Below, piece after piece: positions 59,407 to 64,000 of a DNA stretch of 64,000 bases. The notes below the pieces were generated by a model. The model ran no database searches. It was not told the origin of the DNA and was given only the letters and a program-made list of their open reading frames with translations. The stretch lies in NCBI GenBank assembly GCA_015178975.1, contig WHVD01000045.1:1-64000 (forward strand), written 5' to 3'. The translations under genes and the position numbers were made by a program. The first letter of the stretch is position 1; each line of letters opens with the position of its first letter. The stretch is from Hysterangium stoloniferum. Lineage: Eukaryota; Basidiomycota; Agaricomycetes; Hysterangiales; Hysterangiaceae.

Positions 59407-59879
59407 TTGGTCGTAGCAGTCATACGTACACTAGAAGAAAGTGCCAGGCTTTTATAGCGCAATCAGTCAGAGTGTTCTACAGACTCGTGGCTGTGCTTAC
59501 ACAGGATTCGCAGCATGTCATCCCTACCTTCGTAAGCAAAATTCCCTCACCTTCTTTGAACTATATAGGCTCCAGTGGACTTAGTTACTTTACTACTTTC
59601 TTATGCCTTCCGCTGAAGGGTCACACAGAATCTAATAATAGTTTTGATAATTTTCACCCCATAATTTAGTATTTAGGGAATTATTGAACGTCACGGTTGC
59701 AATACGGCTTTGTTGACGTTGGCGCTGTCAACCTCAGAATTTATCTGGCGAGATTGCGCGCTTCCTGTTTAATTTTATCAAAACTTTCAATAAGAAGAAA
59801 CCCGAGTCAATGATAGTCTAGTTGATGGTAAGCAATGCGGTTGCTTCAGGCACCTTTGCCACTTCACACGGCTTCGATT
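59407..59879. promoter_or_regulatory. Upstream region of copy I
   Basis: Conserved family 5' flank with the TATA box at 59450-59456. It includes one copy of the sequence that is tandemly duplicated upstream of copy B (about 59,650-59,720). No gene is seen. Confidence 0.5.
59450..59456 (-). promoter_or_regulatory. TATA box of family copy I
   Basis: TATAAAA on the minus strand (plus: ttttata) lies 44 bp before the start codon at 59406. Box and spacing match copy B exactly. Confidence 0.65.
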
Positions 59880-61720
59880 TTGAAGAATGTCTGAACAAGA
59901 CAAACAGTAAAGTGAGACCAAGGTTTTCAGGGTAGATGTTATTGGAATATCTTCGATTGTGGCGTGTCCATCAGAATTTGTATTAATAAACTGTACCCAT
60001 AACCCCAGGTCAGGTAATACTTGCTTACTCCAACCTCATTATTATCTGTCTTGCTGAGTGGAATATTTCGCTCCATGCTCACACTTTTGATGCGTGAACA
60101 GGGCTCTTCAATACGACGATGACAATGTAGATCCATGATTGTGACCGACGCAGCTTGACTTATCGCAGGCGGAGTTCGTCTGGTATGTACAGATTCACCA
60201 TGCTGGGAATTCTGATATATCCCCTTTTTCTGCTTCTTACCGGCCCTTTTGTTGCTCGCTACTCACTGTGCCCTTTGAGCTTCACAAAGGTGGCCATGAC
60301 AGGCCCTCTTCTGTCCCACACGATGGGCATTCATCCCAGCCCTGGGTTTGAAGCCCCAATCCATCCTTCATTTTCTCGTGTTGAATGATTGTCATTTAGG
60401 CAATTAATGAGGTTCTGTGAGTTGATACGAATCTCCAAGTTGATCATCGGCTATTGTCGACACAACGTGGGCAGAAGATACGATGCTTGCCGGGGTAATG
60501 GATCATAATGTAATGACTCCGGGGATAGTCTTCAGTGCAGCAGGAAAAAAATAGAATCCCATTTAGATCACTCACGACGACAATAAAACGTCTGTATCCT
60601 AGTATCAGACCGAAAGGGACGGGAATTTCCTTCAAAGACAGTGGCAAAGGCCACACCTGGTCTTGGACTGGTTCAAGAATTCCGAACGAAGTCGTCACGG
60701 TTCGGTTCAAAAATGGTGCGGGAATAATTATTACCTATGCGATATATATATCTAGTCCTGCAATACATTTGATTATTAGTCACAACACGAACCCTACAAA
60801 TTGAAAGGTATAATCGACCCAGTTTTCGTCACGGACGCAGCACAGAGCTGCACTAAGAATAAGAAGTAATTATATGCCCTCTGAAATTGCTTCACACGAT
60901 AATCTTCAATACAGCTCCAGCAACCTGTCGAAATCATAAATTTGGTGGATGCAACCCACGAATAGCTGAACAGGATCTTGGTTAACTCAAGGTCGTTATT
61001 GGCTATTCTGGCGACAATGGTTTCGTCAGCAGGATGAGGTGCGATGGCGCGATGCAGCGTTATAACACGAATTCAAGTAGCTTCTGATCGCAGTAACTTC
61101 TTCTACACATTGCTGACGCACGTGGTAGATGGTTTCCATGAAATACACAAGCCCGCGAATGAGTAAAGTAATTGCAATCGGGTTATTATTTTATAATAGT
61201 ACCAAACCAGCACTAAAACCAACTTTGATGATGTTGTATCGACATTTATCATACAAATCGCCCAAAATGTATCAACGTTTGATCGTCAAGATGATCGACA
61301 CCGGGGCATCATACGAAGGCAAAATCCAAAGAGGTCAGGAGCTTGGCAGTGTGATCTCTCCACTGTCTATAGAGTGAACACCACCAGAATAGGGATAAAA
61401 TAATCGACGCTCCCTCCGGAATTTCGTGGGTCTACGAAGACGTGAGTATTTCGAGTGTATTCAATGATTGACGCTGAGCTATCCCTACCTCATTCAATCA
61501 ATGCTCTGTTGAATTAGTCTACCTAGTCTTGCCAAAGTTTAATTATGGGTCAGGAACCCGTCAAGCCGAGATGCTGTGAGACCATTCCCCAGTCCGCGGT
61601 ATCACTGACATGCGGGATGTGGCGTTCGTGGACTCCCTGGCATCCCAACCATACTCGAAGGTTCATGGTAAGTTGTCTCTCCTTGTCAGTGAAACATCCA
61701 GTTTGTCAACAGTACGACTT
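59880..61720 (-). pseudogene. Family copy J, middle and 3'-B modules
   Basis: Only the distal half of a unit is present. Exon 2-like sequence of the middle module (61,700-61,550, ending near GLTGS-type sequence) is followed by its exon 3-like part (about 61,370-60,790; FMETIYHVRQQCVEEVTAI). The conserved exon LPLSLKEIPVPFGLILGYRR with HRIFCPRCVDNSR spans 60,710-60,444. The 3'-B end has IPSMVNLYIPDELRLR, LHCHRRIEEPCSRIKSVSME (about 60,130) and FVLFRHSS (59.9 kb). About 25 bp are missing in the last block (near 59,942). The 5' part would lie to the right, but foreign DNA starts at about 61,720. Confidence 0.5.
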
Positions 61721-61725
61721 CATTA

Positions 61726-61990
61726 GGAATTCTTGAACCAGTCCAAGCCCACGTGCGGCCTTTGCCACTGTCTTTGAAGGGAATTCATGTCCTTTTCGGA
61801 CTGTTGCTAGCATACCGAAGTTTTATTGTCGTCGAGAGTGACGCAAGTGGTATTCTATTTTTTCCGCTGCACTGAACACTTTCCCCGGAGTCATTACATT
61901 ATGATGTATTACCCCGGCAAGCATCATATCTTCTGCCCACTTTGTGATGAGAATAGCTGATGATCAACTTGGAATTCATATCAGGGACAG
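61726..61990 (+). pseudogene. Inverted fragment of the FCPxC exon
   Basis: In the plus direction this encodes GILEPVQAHVRPLPLSLKGI and AYRSFIVVESDASGILFF, the same exon that lies on the minus strand at 60,710-60,444 in copy J. It is a piece of the family joined in the opposite orientation. A frame break follows ILFFPLH. It ends where a gene-free stretch and the minisatellites begin. Confidence 0.6.
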
Positions 61991-62056
61991 AAGAGGGACT
62001 GTCACGCCCGAACTCCCTCCATAAAAGGCAGGTAAAAGGTACCATCAGCTTAGTCA

Positions 62057-62225
62057 CCTCCTTAGTCAGCGCACCCATCCCACGGCGCACCCCTCCCACG
62101 GCGCACCCCTCCCACGGCGCACCCATCCCACGGCGCACCATCCACGCACCTATCCACCATCGACGCACCCACTCCCATCCACCGCGCACCCATCCACCCG
62201 CACCCATCCACCACTGCGCACCCAA
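62057..62225 (+). repeat. GC-rich minisatellite, about 17-bp unit
   Basis: The unit cacggcgcacccctccc is repeated about four to five times with variants (62,060-62,140), then decays into irregular gcacccatccac motifs. It gives long spurious Pro/His-rich frames. Confidence 0.8.
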
Positions 62226-62229
62226 TCCC

Positions 62230-63900
62230 ATTCACAGCGCACCCTCTCTCTTTCCTCCAGGTGATGCGTGTACTATTTCCTTCTCCCTCCATCCTGTGCT
62301 AATCCGCCTCCTCTCTTTTTCCTCCAGCCAGTGTGTGTACCATTTCCTTCTGTCTCTGTCCTCCTCTAATTGACCTCTTCTCTCTTTCCTCCAGCCGGTG
62401 TGTCTACCATTTCCTTCTTCCTCTGTCCTGCACTGATTTGCCTCCTCTCTCTTTCCTCCAGCCGGTGCGCATTCCATTTCCCTCTCTCTCTGTGCTCTTC
62501 TGATTGGCCCTCTCTCTTTCCTCCAGCCGGTGTGCATTCCCTTTCCCCTCTCTCTTTGTCCTCCTCTGAATGTCCCCCTCTCTTTCCTCTAGCCAGTGTG
62601 CGTTCCCTTTCCCTCTCTCTGTCCTCTTCTGATTGGCCCCCTCTCTTTCTTCCAGCATTGTCCCCTTCTCTTTCCTCCAGCCAGTGTGCACTCCCTTTCC
62701 CCTCTCTTTGTCCTCCTCTGATTGTCCCCCTCTCTTTCCTCCAGCCGGTGCGTCTACCATTTCCTTCTTCCTCTGTCCTGCGCTGATTTGCCTCCTCTCT
62801 CTTTCCTCCAGCCAGTTGTGTTCCATTTCCCTTTCTCTCTGTCCTCTTGTGATTGGCCCTCTCTCTTTCCCCCAGCCGGTGTGTGTACTGCTCCTTCTCC
62901 CTCTGTCCTCCTCTCTCTTTCCTCCGGCTGGTACATGTACCGTTTCCTCCTCCCTTCGTCCTCCTCGAATCGGCCTCCTCTCTCTTTCCTCCAGGAGGTG
63001 TGTGTACCGTTTCCTTCTCTCTTCGTCCCACTCTAATTGGCCTCCTCTTTCCTCCAGCCAGTGTGTGTACTATTTCTTTCTCCCTTTGTCCTCCTCTGAT
63101 TGGCCTCCTCTCTTTCCTCCAGCTGGTGGGTGTACCTTTTCTTTCTCCCTTTGTCTTCCTCTGATCGGCCTCCTCTCTCTTTCCTCCAGGAGGTGCGTGT
63201 ACCATTTCCTTCTCTCTTCGTCCTCCTCTAATTGGCCTCTTCTCTCTTTCCTCCAGCCGGTGCATGTACCGTTTCCTTCTCCCTTCATCCCCTCTCTTTC
63301 CTCCAGGAGGTGTGTGTACAGTTTCCTTCTCTCTTTGTCCTCTGATTGTCATCCTCTCTCTTTCCTCCAGCCACTGCGTGTCCCATTTCCTTCTCCCTTC
63401 GTCCTCCTCTCTCTTTTCTCCAGGAGGTGTGTGCCCCCTTTCCTCCTCCCTCCGTCCTGCTCTGATTGGCCCCCCTCTCTCTTTCCTCCAGCAAGTGCAT
63501 GTACTATTTCCTTCTCTCTCCATCCTGCTCTGATTGGCCCCCCTCTCTCTTTCCTCCAGCAAGTGCGTGTACTATTTCCTTCTCTCTCCATCCTGCTCTG
63601 ATTGGCCCTCTCTCTTCCCTCCAGGTGGTTTGTCTACCCTTTCCTTCTCTCTTCATCCTACCTGATTGGCCTCCATTCTCTTTCCTCCAGCCAGTGCATG
63701 TTCCTCTGATTGGCCTACTCTCTCTTTCCTACAGTATGTCTACCATTTCCTTCTTCCACCATCCTCCTCTGACCAGCCCTCTCTTTCCTCCAGGTGGTGT
63801 ATACCCTTTCTTCAGTGAGTGTGTGTACTGTTTCCTTCTCTCTTTGTCCAGCTGCTGTGTATACTGTTTCCTTCTTCCTCCGTCCCCCTCTGATTGGCCT
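62230..63900 (+). repeat. 63-67-bp minisatellite, about 25 units
   Basis: Each unit is roughly a ccrgtgtgtgtaccatttcc head, a cttctccctctgtcctcctc body, CTGAT or CTAAT, and then a pyrimidine run ending tctctttcctccag. Spacing between successive ccag motifs measured at the left end is 67, 65, 66, 63, 25 and 64 bp. Since many units are not a multiple of three, every frame on both strands stays partly open; the apparent 398- and 322-codon ORFs are by-products. Each unit looks like a 3' splice site (branch-like CTRAT, polypyrimidine, CAG). Confidence 0.9.
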
Positions 63901-64000
63901 CAATAAAATATAATAAATGAATATAAAATGTTTAAAAATAAAATAAATCGAAATGAAAAACAATAAAATAAAATAAAATTCAATAAATCAAAATAAAATA
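63901..64000. repeat. AT-rich simple sequence
   Basis: A run of aataaaat and aataaatc motifs with almost no G or C follows the minisatellite and continues to the window edge. There is no gene. Confidence 0.8.

Noticed and set aside
62366..63562. 398-codon minus-strand ORF and 322-codon plus-strand ORF
   Set aside because: Both lie wholly in the 63-67-bp minisatellite, are low-complexity (GGKREE and SLSSS type), and exist in several frames at once.
1..64000. Bacterial-type operon, prophage or defence system
   Set aside because: Introns, TATA boxes, eukaryotic retroelements and the lack of compact co-directional genes exclude a prokaryotic origin.

Overview
The window looks like repeat-rich nuclear DNA from a fungus, most likely a basidiomycete (Agaricomycetes). 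The reasons are the inferred introns of about 46-64 bp, a tyrosine-recombinase retrotransposon with Ngaro-type split repeats, a Copia element with a UBN2-type Gag, and a Tc1-like transposon. The species cannot be told from the sequence. There are no bacterial-style operons, no CRISPR array and no rRNA, and I found no tRNA gene.

The backbone, about 0.9-61.7 kb, is a decayed array of one multi-exon gene family that I do not recognise, mostly on the minus strand. I name its copies A-J from left to right. First exons begin at 7627 (A), 10237 (B, plus strand), 12221 (C), 17328 (D), 27477 (E), 34919 (F), about 43683 (G) and 59406 (I). H has lost its 5' exons and J shows only its 3' part. Copy E is best preserved. 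Eight exons with phase-consistent GT-AG introns of 57, 126, 50, 64, 58, 46 and 56 bp read through as a 588-residue protein, ending 33 codons before the stop shared by its paralogues. Behind this first gene (the A gene), units carry further conserved modules. A middle module resembles a diverged duplicate of exons 2-3, and the 3' modules come in two types (3'-A and 3'-B). Most other copies carry stops, frameshifts, lost starts, deletions or insertions.

Mobile elements nested in the array: 964-1348 solo LTR; 1483-6567 Ngaro-like element (gag, RT-RNase H, tyrosine recombinase; repeats A1-ORFs-B1-A2-B2); 7417-7546 small LTR; 8055-9510 Copia pol fragment split by a solo LTR at 8865-9195; 16204-16614 solo LTR with an 18-bp minisatellite; 18910-19744 LTR-like sequence; 19745-21750 remnant of a second DIRS/Ngaro-type RT; 21898-23496 Tc1-like transposon; 52602-58038 nearly complete Copia element (LTRs differ at one base, two in-frame stops); 58284-58623 solo LTR. 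A separate two-exon membrane-protein gene (28812-29884) and an F-box/LRR-like fragment (about 49.8-50.6 kb) are also inserted.

The right edge (62.06-63.9 kb) is minisatellite DNA. Its main part is about 25 copies of a 63-67 bp unit, each built like a 3' splice site. The long ORFs there on both strands are artefacts of the repeat. The first 0.9 kb is unresolved.
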